The notes under the pieces were generated by a model. It ran no database searches and had not been told where the DNA came from. It saw nothing but the letters and a program-made list of their open reading frames with translations. 9,734 nt of DNA from Pseudomonadota bacterium (GTDB lineage Bacteria > Pseudomonadota > Alphaproteobacteria > Caulobacterales > Caulobacteraceae), in assembly GCA_023434265.1 (NCBI GenBank), contig JAEYTA010000022.1:1-9734 (forward strand), read 5' to 3'. How positions within the stretch are numbered: position 1 is the stretch's first letter; the number at the start of each line of letters is the position of its first letter. This document shows positions 1-5,881 of the stretch, piece by piece. The translations under genes and the position numbers were made by a program.

Positions 1-215
1 AGCATGGACAGGGCGATGGCGTTGGCCGCCGTTCCCGAGAAGACGAAACGGATCTCGGCGTCGGCGTCGAGCCGGCGGCGGATCTGGTCGGCGGCGCGGG
101 CCGTGACCTCGTCCGCCCCATAGGCCCGCGCATAGCCCTCATTGGCCTCGACCAGCGCCTGCAGGGCGGCCGGGGCCATGCCGGCGGTATTGTCCGATCC
201 GAAGTCGTAGCGCAC
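1..215 (-). CDS. Low-specificity L-threonine aldolase, N-terminal part (runs off the left edge)
   Basis: Only the first 71 codons are present. The translation begins (M)RYDFGSDNTAGMAP and continues through NEGYARAYGADEVT to FSGTAANAIALSML, which matches the start of the PLP-dependent threonine aldolase / beta-eliminating lyase family. That family cleaves L-threonine or L-allo-threonine to glycine and acetaldehyde in the cytoplasm. The GTAAN segment (about residues 61-65) belongs to the PLP-binding part of the fold; the Schiff-base lysine lies outside the window. The GTG at 213-215 is chosen because the TGA of the upstream channel gene (219-221) lies in the same frame and excludes earlier starts, and a GGAGG at 224-228 sits 8 nt upstream. 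The gene starts 3 nt after the channel stop, so translational coupling is likely. A later start at Met13 is possible but would remove a conserved segment. The family call rests on an N-terminal fragment only. Confidence 0.85.
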   Translation of the reverse strand, partial: MRYDFGSDNTAGMAPAALQALVEANEGYARAYGADEVTARAADQIRRRLDADAEIRFVFSGTAANAIALSM

Positions 216-218
216 CCG

Positions 219-1175
219 TCAGCCCTCCCCTTGGGCCGCGTCGCCGGCCCGCGCCTTGTCCTCGACTGTCCGCACCGTGACCACCGGCATGACGTCCTCA
301 TCGCCATACGGAACCGCGACCTGATGCGGAAACGGAATCTCTATGCCCGCCTCGTCCAGCGCCTCCTTGCCGGCCTGCATCAGGTCGGCCTGGGTCTGCC
401 ACCAGTCGCCCACCTTGACCCAGGCGTGCAGGGTGACCTGCACGGCGCTGTCCAGCAGTCCGGTGACGCCCGTCCATGGCGCCGGGTCGGGCAGCACCTT
501 GTCATGGCCCCCGGCGACGTCGGCCAGCACCTGCCGCGCCCGCGTCAGGTCCTCGCCGTAGCCGACCGTGAACAGGATCTCGATCCGGCGGGTCTTCTGG
601 CCGGTCACATTGACAATCACCTCGTTCAGCACACGAGAGTTGGGCACTACGATCTTGTGATTATTGGCGTTCGACATCTGGGTGGTGAACAGGTCCAGCC
701 GCTGCACCGTGCCCGAGGCGCCGCCGACGTCGATCACGTCCCCGACCTTGTAGGGCCTCAGCACCAGCAGCAGGACGCCGGCGGCCACATTGGACAGGGT
801 TCCCTGCAGGGCCAGGCCGACGGCCAGCGACGCCGCCCCCAGCACCGCGATGATCGAGGTGGTCTGCACCCCCAGCCGCTGCAGCACCGCGATGAAGCCG
901 ACGATGTAGACCACCACCCGCGCCACCTGGACGACGAAGCTGAGCACTGTCGGGTCGTTGCGGAATCCGCGCACTCGCGACAGCGCCCGGCGGGTGATGC
1001 GCGAGGCCCATTTCGCCCCGAGGATGGTGACGACGAGGATGACCAGGGCGACGAGCAGGTTGACCGCCAGATCGCCGGCCATCTCGGTCGCCCTGGCCAG
1101 CACGGCCGCGTCGAAGGTCAGGGTTTCGCGGGTCGCGGTCACGGCGTCGTCCAACGAAGGCGGTGCGGAGATCAT
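219..1175 (-). CDS. MscS-family small-conductance mechanosensitive ion channel
   Basis: A 318-residue inner-membrane channel that opens under membrane tension to release solutes during hypo-osmotic shock. Hydrophobic segments fall at about 36-54, 78-98 and 105-139. The third has the MscS pore-helix signature, a Gly/Ala-rich stretch around LGAASLAVGLALQGTLSNVA (112-131), followed by RPYKVGDVIDVGG, where the cytoplasmic beta domain begins. The C-terminal alpha/beta part ends with IPFPHQ (280-285), the conserved tail motif of the YggB/MscS family. Length is close to E. coli MscS (286 aa), with a somewhat longer N- and C-terminus. The ATG at 1173-1175 is the best start, but no clear Shine-Dalgarno precedes it; a G/C-rich inverted repeat abuts the start codon. 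The gene lies 51 nt downstream of the DNA ligase and immediately before threonine aldolase, so all three may share a transcript. The substrate may be ions or small osmolytes; this cannot be told from sequence. Confidence 0.95.
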   Translation of the reverse strand: MISAPPSLDDAVTATRETLTFDAAVLARATEMAGDLAVNLLVALVILVVTILGAKWASRITRRALSRVRGFRNDPTVLSFVVQVARVVVYIVGFIAVLQRLGVQTTSIIAVLGAASLAVGLALQGTLSNVAAGVLLLVLRPYKVGDVIDVGGASGTVQRLDLFTTQMSNANNHKIVVPNSRVLNEVIVNVTGQKTRRIEILFTVGYGEDLTRARQVLADVAGGHDKVLPDPAPWTGVTGLLDSAVQVTLHAWVKVGDWWQTQADLMQAGKEALDEAGIEIPFPHQVAVPYGDEDVMPVVTVRTVEDKARAGDAAQGEG

Positions 1176-1226
1176 GGGCCGGGTCTAACGCGCCCGGTCC
1201 GATTTGGAAGCCCGCCCGGCCGATTT

Positions 1227-2921
1227 TCAACCGGAGCCGGCCGCGAGCCGGCCGCCGCCGCCTTCCAGCGCGTCCAGCAGGTCCATGACGTCGTCCAGCG
1301 TGTTCGCCTCCCGCGCCGGCTTGTCCCATCGGATGCGGCTGATGCGGGGGAAGCGCATCGCCACGCCGGACTTGTGCCGCGTCGACCGGTTCAGCCCTTC
1401 GAAGGCGATCTCCAGCACCAGGCCGAAATCGCGTTCCGCCCGCACCGACCGCACCGGCCCGAACCGTTCCACCGTGTGATCGCGAACGAACTTGTCGAGC
1501 TGTTTCAGCTCCTCGTCGGTGAAGCCGAAATAGGCCTTGCCCACCGGCGTCAGAGCCCCCTCCCCGGTCCAGACGCCGAAGGTGTAGTCGGAATAGAAGC
1601 TCGACCGCTTGCCGTGCCCGCGCTGGGCGTACATCAGCACCGCGTCAATGACGTGCGGATCGCGCTTCCATTTGAACCACGGCCCCTTGGGCCGGCCGGC
1701 GACATAGGAGCTGTCCCAGCGTTTCAGCATCAGCCCCTCGGCCGCCGCGCCCACCGGCGGATCGGCCCGCAGCGCGGCCAGCTCCTCCCAGCGCGAATAG
1801 GGCACGATCGGCGACAGGTGCAGCCGCTCGCCGCCATGACCCCTGACCAGTCGCTCCAGCCGCCCCCGCCGATCGCGCAGGCTCAGCGGCCTCAGGTCCT
1901 CGCCCTCCTCGGCCAGCAGGTCGTAGGCGACGATGGCCGCCGGAAAGGCCGCCATCAGTTTCGCGTCCACCGTCTTGCGGTTCAGCCTCTGCTGCAGGTC
2001 TCCGAACGGGGCCACCTGGCCGTCGCGCCAGACCACCAGCTCCCCGTCCACCGCCCCCTCGAACGAGAGCCCCTCCATCACGTCGGCGAAGGCGCCGGAG
2101 ATCTCGTCCCCGGTCCGGGAGTACAGCCGCGCTGTCCCCGCCTCGCGCACCGCCTGGATGCGGATGCCGTCCCATTTCCATTCCGCGGCGTAGTCGTCCG
2201 GAACCAGCCGCTCGAAGTCCGCCGCCTCGTCGAGGGCGACCGCCAGCATCACCGGCCGGAACCGCCCCGGCGCATCCGCGTCCGGCCGCGCTCCGTGCCC
2301 TTCCAGCCAGGCGAACAGGTCCGCATAGGGCGGGCTCAGCGCGTGCCAGACTTCCTCGATCTCCGACACCTCCACCGGCGTCAGCGCCTGCACCGCCTCG
2401 CCCCCTTCCGGATCGGGCGGTTCGCTGACCGCGGCCGGCCGCACCATGGCCGCCGCGGTCTTGGCCAGCCGGGCCGACAGGCCGACGCGCAGGCCCCCGG
2501 TCATCAGCTTCAGCAAGGCCCAGCGCCCCTTGGGCTCCAGCGCGTCCAGCCAGCCTTCCAGCAGGGCGGGAACCTCGCCCCGCCCCGCCGTGCGCAGGGC
2601 ATCGACCACCTCGCCGAGCTCCGGCTCGCGGTTGGCCCGATGCCCCGGATCACGGGGCCAGATCAGGGCGACGGTCTCGGCCAGGTCGCCGACATAGTCG
2701 TAGGACCAGCCGAACAGCACAGTGTCGACCCGGGCCTCCACCGCCTTGCGGATCATGGCCGGCTTGGCGGCGTGGAAGCTGAGGTCCCCGGTCAGGGCGG
2801 CCAGGGCCCAGCCGCGGTCGGGATCGGGCGTGGCGCGCAGATAGTCCCTCAGCAGCACCAGCTTCGCATTGCGCGAGGCCGTCAGCGACAGGCGATCCAG
2901 CAGTTCGGCGAAGGCGCGCAT
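1227..2921 (-). CDS. ATP-dependent DNA ligase, PP_1105 family
   Basis: A 564-residue ligase that seals nicks in DNA using ATP through an enzyme-adenylate intermediate. Adenylation motif I is KWDG at 249-252, with Lys249 as the predicted nucleophile. Motif III is DGELVVW (292-298), motif IV EGLMLK (395-400) and motif V WFKWKR (415-420). The OB-fold domain runs to about 540 with RFPRISRIRWDK (523-534). The N-terminal region (MRAFAELLDRL, SRNAKL, TPDPDRGWALAALTG) matches the DNA-binding domain start of the bacterial PP_1105-type ligases, which supports the ATG at 2919-2921. In many bacteria this ligase is encoded beside an Lhr-type helicase, a metallo-beta-lactamase-fold exonuclease and a phosphoesterase, forming a DNA-repair cassette. 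None of those partners is visible here: the upstream neighbour is an RcnB-like gene and the downstream one a mechanosensitive channel. A terminator lies only 16 nt upstream of the start codon. The C-terminus is a Gly/Ala tail that includes an 11-bp tandem duplication. Confidence 0.95.
   Translation of the reverse strand: MRAFAELLDRLSLTASRNAKLVLLRDYLRATPDPDRGWALAALTGDLSFHAAKPAMIRKAVEARVDTVLFGWSYDYVGDLAETVALIWPRDPGHRANREPELGEVVDALRTAGRGEVPALLEGWLDALEPKGRWALLKLMTGGLRVGLSARLAKTAAAMVRPAAVSEPPDPEGGEAVQALTPVEVSEIEEVWHALSPPYADLFAWLEGHGARPDADAPGRFRPVMLAVALDEAADFERLVPDDYAAEWKWDGIRIQAVREAGTARLYSRTGDEISGAFADVMEGLSFEGAVDGELVVWRDGQVAPFGDLQQRLNRKTVDAKLMAAFPAAIVAYDLLAEEGEDLRPLSLRDRRGRLERLVRGHGGERLHLSPIVPYSRWEELAALRADPPVGAAAEGLMLKRWDSSYVAGRPKGPWFKWKRDPHVIDAVLMYAQRGHGKRSSFYSDYTFGVWTGEGALTPVGKAYFGFTDEELKQLDKFVRDHTVERFGPVRSVRAERDFGLVLEIAFEGLNRSTRHKSGVAMRFPRISRIRWDKPAREANTLDDVMDLLDALEGGGGRLAAGSG
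1234..1255. repeat. 11-bp tandem duplication at the 3' end of the ligase gene
   Basis: The 11-mer gagccggccgc occurs twice back to back (1234-1244 and 1245-1255). It covers the last codons of the ligase, about 5 nt inside its stop codon. Because 11 is not a multiple of three, a recent duplication would have changed the reading frame of the C-terminal tail (GGGGRLAAGSG). It may also be chance in G/C-rich sequence. Confidence 0.5.
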
Positions 2922-2937
2922 TCCGTCTTCAAACGCG

Positions 2938-2968
2938 AAAACGCCCCGGAAGTCTCCTTCCGGGGCGT
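2938..2968 (-). terminator. Rho-independent terminator of the RcnB-like gene
   Basis: A perfect 12-bp G/C-rich inverted repeat (2941-2952 with 2957-2968) encloses a 4-nt loop. Read on the minus strand, the hairpin is followed by four T residues (2941-2938), whereas on the plus strand no T-run follows, so it is directional. It begins 21 nt after the stop codon of the RcnB-like gene, a typical terminator distance. It ends only 16 nt before the ATG of the DNA ligase, so it also forms, or lies just upstream of, the ligase leader. The T-tract is short, and termination efficiency cannot be judged from sequence alone. Confidence 0.85.
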
Positions 2969-2989
2969 CTCGTGCAGGCGCCGGACGCC

Positions 2990-3475
2990 CTAGTTGAACA
3001 GACCGGCGATGACGGCGGTGATCAGGCCGGTGGCGATGGCGGTCATGACCACGTCGTCGCCGCTGCGCACATACTGGTAGCCGCGGGGCGGCTGGCGCAG
3101 GCCGTAGCGGCCGTAGTCGCTGACGACATAGCTGTTCGAGCGGTAGTAGGACGGCATCCGCTGGCCATAGGCCCAGGTCCGGGTCTGATAGCCGCGCGGC
3201 GGCTGGTAGCGCCCGGCGTTGTAGCGGCGTTGCGCCTGCTGCCAGCGGGCGTAGGCGCGCTGGTCCTGACGCGCCTCGCGGCGGTCGTCACGACGGTCCT
3301 GACGCCATTCACGACGATCCTCGCGGGCGTCGCGGCGGTCATCGCGACGGTCGTCGCGGCGATCGTGGCGCTGTTCGTAGCGGTCGCCGCGCGATTGCGC
3401 TTCGGCGGCGGTGGCGGCGCCCAGGGTGGTGGCCGCGAAGGTGGCGGCGAGGGCGGCGGTGAGAGCCTTGTTCAT
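2990..3475 (-). CDS. RcnB-like secreted periplasmic protein with Asp/Arg-rich repeat
   Basis: A 161-residue exported protein. Residues 1-26 form a clear Sec signal peptide: MNK, a long Ala/Thr-rich hydrophobic core, and an AEA-QS cleavage site. Residues 38-73 are an unusual charged stretch built from DRRD/DRRE units. The C-terminal part contains YGQRMPSYYRSNSYVVSDYG (103-122), then LRQPPRGYQYV, then a short hydrophobic tail (IATGLITAVIAGLF). This is the pattern of the RcnB / DUF3315 family, named after the E. coli periplasmic protein that influences nickel and cobalt homeostasis through the RcnA efflux pump. No rcnA or rcnR gene is visible nearby, and many family members carry no proven metal role, so the metal function is inference only. 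The ATG at 3473-3475 is preceded by a GGAG about 9 nt upstream. The gene appears monocistronic, with its own terminator downstream. Confidence 0.85.
   Translation of the reverse strand: MNKALTAALAATFAATTLGAATAAEAQSRGDRYEQRHDRRDDRRDDRRDAREDRREWRQDRRDDRREARQDQRAYARWQQAQRRYNAGRYQPPRGYQTRTWAYGQRMPSYYRSNSYVVSDYGRYGLRQPPRGYQYVRSGDDVVMTAIATGLITAVIAGLFN
3257..3364 (-). repeat. Degenerate in-gene tandem repeat encoding DRRD/DRRE units
   Basis: This part of the RcnB-like gene (residues 38-73) is built from near-repeated short units that translate as Asp-Arg-Arg-Asp variants, giving a highly charged, probably extended or helical segment just after the signal peptide. Similar low-complexity charged stretches are common in RcnB-like proteins of alphaproteobacteria. 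Confidence 0.75.
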
Positions 3476-3522
3476 GGGAGGTCTCCAGGTGCGGCCGAGG
3501 GATTTCGACTTGCCCGCACCCT

Positions 3523-3549
3523 GGACCCCGGGCCTTGAGCCGGGCCTGA
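3523..3549. repeat. Small palindromic repeat remnant in the kinase/RcnB-like intergenic gap
   Basis: A 5-bp stem (cccgg at 3527-3531 with ccggg at 3540-3544) flanks a short loop reading roughly gccttgag. The arrangement resembles the 'ggaccccgg-cttgag-ccgggg' palindromes scattered through alphaproteobacterial intergenic DNA, but the arms are degenerate here. There is no T-run, so I do not call it a terminator. The rest of the gap (3476-3612) shows no promoter I can support. Confidence 0.3.
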
Positions 3550-3612
3550 ACGTCCCTGCTTACCTGCCGTTCATCCCCGCACCGTCGTTGGGCCGGTCTT
3601 CGCGCCAGCCGC

Positions 3613-5430
3613 TCAGGCGGCCACGGCCTTCTGACCGGTCTCGACCATGGCCCGCAGCCCGGCCCGGCCGGAGCCGACCTGGTTCATCACCGTCGCAAGG
3701 GCGGCGAAATCGATCGGCTTGTTCAGATAGGCGTCGGCGCCGGCTTCCAGCCCCGCCTCGTGGTCTTCGGTCCGGGCCGAAGCGGACAGGACGACGATCG
3801 GCGTCTCGGCGTTGACCCCGCCGCCGGCGCGGATGCCGCGCGTCGCCGTCAGGCCGTCCATCACCGGCATGTTCACGTCCATGACGATCAGGTCGAAGGG
3901 CTGGCCGCTGGCCATCTCCATCGCGATCTGGCCGTTCTCGGCCGTGGACGAGGTGTGCCCGGCCGAACTCATCCAGGCCTCCAGGATCATCCGGTTGACC
4001 GGGTGATCCTCGACAACCAGCACGTTCAGCGACCGGCCGTCCTCGACGTCGGCGACGATCGGCGCGGCCGCCTCCTCGCGGGTCCACTCCACGACCTCGG
4101 CCTCGACGGTGAAGGTGAAGGTCGAGCCCTCGCCCACAGTCGACTCCACGGTGATGTCGCCGCCCATGATGTTGGCCATGCGCCGGGAGATAGTCAGGCC
4201 CAGCCCGGTGCCGCCGAACCGGCGGGTCGACGAGGCGTCGACCTGGGTGAAGGGCTGGAACAGGCGTTCCAGGTCCTCGGGTGAAATGCCTGCGCCGGAG
4301 TCCCTGACCGAGAAGGCGAACCTCACCTGATCCTCGTCGATCCGCTCGGCCCGGACGGTGTAGGCGACCTCGCCGCCGTCGGTGAATTTGACCGCATTGG
4401 ACAACAGGTTGTGGATGACCTGGCAGACCCGCAGCGGATCGCCGCGGACCACCGCCGGGATTTCGCCCACCAAGCGGGTGGAGAAGGTCAGCCCCTTGGC
4501 CTCGGCCTGCGCCTGGAAAGGGCCGGTGACGCGTTTGTGCAGGTCCTCGACCGACACGTCGACGGCCTCGAAGGTCATCTTGCCGGCCTCGATCTTGGTC
4601 ATGTCGAGGATGTCGTTCAGCAGGCTCAGCAGGTTGTCGCCCGAATTCCGGATGATCGACAGGTATTCGCGCTGGGTCGTCTCCAGCCGCGTGGCCCCCA
4701 GCAATTGCGCCGCGCCGAGCACGCCGTTCATCGGCGTGCGAAGTTCATGGGAAATGACGCCCAGGAAGCTGGACTTGGCCTCGCTGGCGGCGTTGGCGCG
4801 GTCGCGGGCCGACTCCAGTTCCTCGATCAGGTGGGCCTGGTGCTCCTGGAAGGCGCGGATGCGCTCCTCGCGCAGCATGGTCATCAGCACCAGCACCACC
4901 AGCCCGGCGGCGGTGAACGGCACCACCCCCATGAAGGCCCAGAACAGGTCGGTGCCCCACAGCGACGCCGCGATCACGGCGGCCGAGGCGCCATAGGGCG
5001 ACGAGATCACCACCGCCTGTTTGGGCGAACTGCGCAGCTGGGCGAAGACCAGCACATAGCCGGAAACCAGCAGGGTCATGGCCAGCGGCTGGCCGAACGG
5101 ATGGCCCGAGAACCACGCCATCAGCGGGGCCGTCGCCCAGGCGGCGGTGGTGGCGGTCGCCACGGCCGGGAAGATCAGCCCCCATCCGGCGCCGACGCGC
5201 TGGCTGATGCGCTTCTCGACCGCGCCGCGCAGGGCGCCGGCGGCGATCGTTCCGAAAAACCACAGGGTCGCCGCGATCGGCCCGACCACGGCCAGCAGGC
5301 CGACAGCCCAGCTGGCGATGATCAGGTAGCGCAGGTACTGGGTCTGCAGAATGGCCCGCAGGGCCTGGGCCGCTTCGCCGGAACCGGGTTCGCCGCTGAC
5401 AGGCTTGCTGATTCCGTCCGCCTCGACCAT
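3613..5430 (-). CDS. Membrane-bound hybrid sensor histidine kinase with C-terminal receiver domain
   Basis: A 605-residue hybrid kinase. Numbered from the chosen ATG, several hydrophobic segments lie between about 34 and 185 with only short loops, followed by a helical linker (about 186-222). The HisKA domain has SHELRTPMNG with phospho-acceptor His228. The ATPase domain has the N-box HNLLSNAVKF (Asn345), the G1 box DSGAGI (Asp377), the F-box LFQPFTQ and the G2 box GGTGLGL. The receiver starts at LNVLVVEDHPVNR (acid pair Glu474/Asp475) and has MDVNMPVMDG with phospho-acceptor Asp518, Ser549 and Lys571. All catalytic positions look intact. There is no Hpt domain, so onward transfer needs a separate phosphotransfer protein. 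The open frame extends seven codons upstream to a TTG at 5451, but the GGGAGG at 5440-5445 lies within that stretch, 9 nt before the ATG, and supports the ATG. No cognate response regulator is adjacent, so the signal and output are unknown. Confidence 0.93.
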   Translation of the reverse strand: MVEADGISKPVSGEPGSGEAAQALRAILQTQYLRYLIIASWAVGLLAVVGPIAATLWFFGTIAAGALRGAVEKRISQRVGAGWGLIFPAVATATTAAWATAPLMAWFSGHPFGQPLAMTLLVSGYVLVFAQLRSSPKQAVVISSPYGASAAVIAASLWGTDLFWAFMGVVPFTAAGLVVLVLMTMLREERIRAFQEHQAHLIEELESARDRANAASEAKSSFLGVISHELRTPMNGVLGAAQLLGATRLETTQREYLSIIRNSGDNLLSLLNDILDMTKIEAGKMTFEAVDVSVEDLHKRVTGPFQAQAEAKGLTFSTRLVGEIPAVVRGDPLRVCQVIHNLLSNAVKFTDGGEVAYTVRAERIDEDQVRFAFSVRDSGAGISPEDLERLFQPFTQVDASSTRRFGGTGLGLTISRRMANIMGGDITVESTVGEGSTFTFTVEAEVVEWTREEAAAPIVADVEDGRSLNVLVVEDHPVNRMILEAWMSSAGHTSSTAENGQIAMEMASGQPFDLIVMDVNMPVMDGLTATRGIRAGGGVNAETPIVVLSASARTEDHEAGLEAGADAYLNKPIDFAALATVMNQVGSGRAGLRAMVETGQKAVAA

Positions 5431-5439
5431 TTCGCCCTG

Positions 5440-5445
5440 CCTCCC
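5440..5445 (-). promoter_or_regulatory. Shine-Dalgarno GGGAGG that decides the histidine kinase start
   Basis: GGGAGG on the minus strand ends 9 nt before the ATG at 5428-5430. The longer open frame starting at TTG 5451 would contain this site inside its own coding sequence, so the ATG is preferred. Confidence 0.7.
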
Positions 5446-5534
5446 AATCAACCCGGGGCGAACGCTATGGGGAAGGTTCTAAGACGAGGTGAACGCTGAC
5501 GCCTTCCGATCACGCCGTTCGGGCAACGCCAGAC

Positions 5535-5837
5535 TCAGGCGCCATCGGCCTCAGCGGGCGTCAGGGCCCGGATCGACAGGGCGTGCACCGGCCCTTCCAG
5601 CTCCTCGCGGAGCAGGCCGTTGACGGTGCGCTGACGCTGCAGCCGCCCCTGCCCCTCGAAGGCCGCCGACACCACCGTTACGTTGAAATGGCTCTCGCCG
5701 CCGGCGTGGCCGTCGACGCCGCCTTCGTGGTGATGGCCGGCGTGGCGCCCGCTGTCGTCCTCGACCTCCAGCCGCACCGGCGCCAGGGCTGCGGTCAGTT
5801 TTTTGCGAATTATCGTCGTGATCGGGCCTTCCGGCAT
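5535..5837 (-). CDS. BolA-family protein
   Basis: A 100-residue cytoplasmic BolA-fold protein. It has the family core: EVEDDSGRHAGH (25-36), GGESHFNVTVVSAAFEG (46-62), RQRTVNGLLREELEG (68-82) and the C-terminal VHALSIRALTP (84-94), which contains the invariant His85. BolA-like proteins pair with monothiol CGFS glutaredoxins to hold or traffic [2Fe-2S] clusters, and some affect cell shape and stress responses. A His-rich loop (HAGHHHEGGVDGH, 32-44) precedes the conserved GGESHF, adding potential metal ligands; its length is within family variation. The ATG at 5835-5837 is preceded by AAGGA about 8 nt upstream. The gene is divergent from a J-domain protein across 44 bp, a pairing that recurs in alphaproteobacteria. 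The downstream gap to the histidine kinase (5431-5534) shows no clear terminator. Confidence 0.93.
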   Translation of the reverse strand: MPEGPITTIIRKKLTAALAPVRLEVEDDSGRHAGHHHEGGVDGHAGGESHFNVTVVSAAFEGQGRLQRQRTVNGLLREELEGPVHALSIRALTPAEADGA

Positions 5838-5881
5838 GTCATGTCCTTGTTGGCGACCAATTCGCCCTTACACTTCGTGCG
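5838..5881. promoter_or_regulatory. 44-bp divergent promoter region between BolA and the J-domain gene
   Basis: Both genes must start transcription within or across this 44-bp gap. It contains two nested small palindromes: ggcga (5852-5856) pairing with tcgcc (5862-5866), and ttgg (5850-5853) pairing with ccaa (5857-5860). No convincing -35/-10 pair with normal spacing is visible on either strand. The palindromes could be an operator or chance. Confidence 0.3.

Noticed and set aside
231..2993. A 920-codon open frame on the plus strand
   Set aside because: It lies antisense to the MscS and ligase genes, is rich in Arg/His/Gln/Pro with no recognisable domain, and such long antisense frames are normal in high-GC genomes.
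4411..5499. A 362-codon plus-strand open frame
   Set aside because: Antisense shadow of the hybrid kinase, with low-complexity His/Gln/Gly/Arg composition and no family motifs.
5431..5534. Promoter or terminator in the BolA/kinase gap
   Set aside because: I found no -35/-10 pair with proper spacing, no CtrA-like TTAA-N7-TTAA site and no strong stem with a T-tract.
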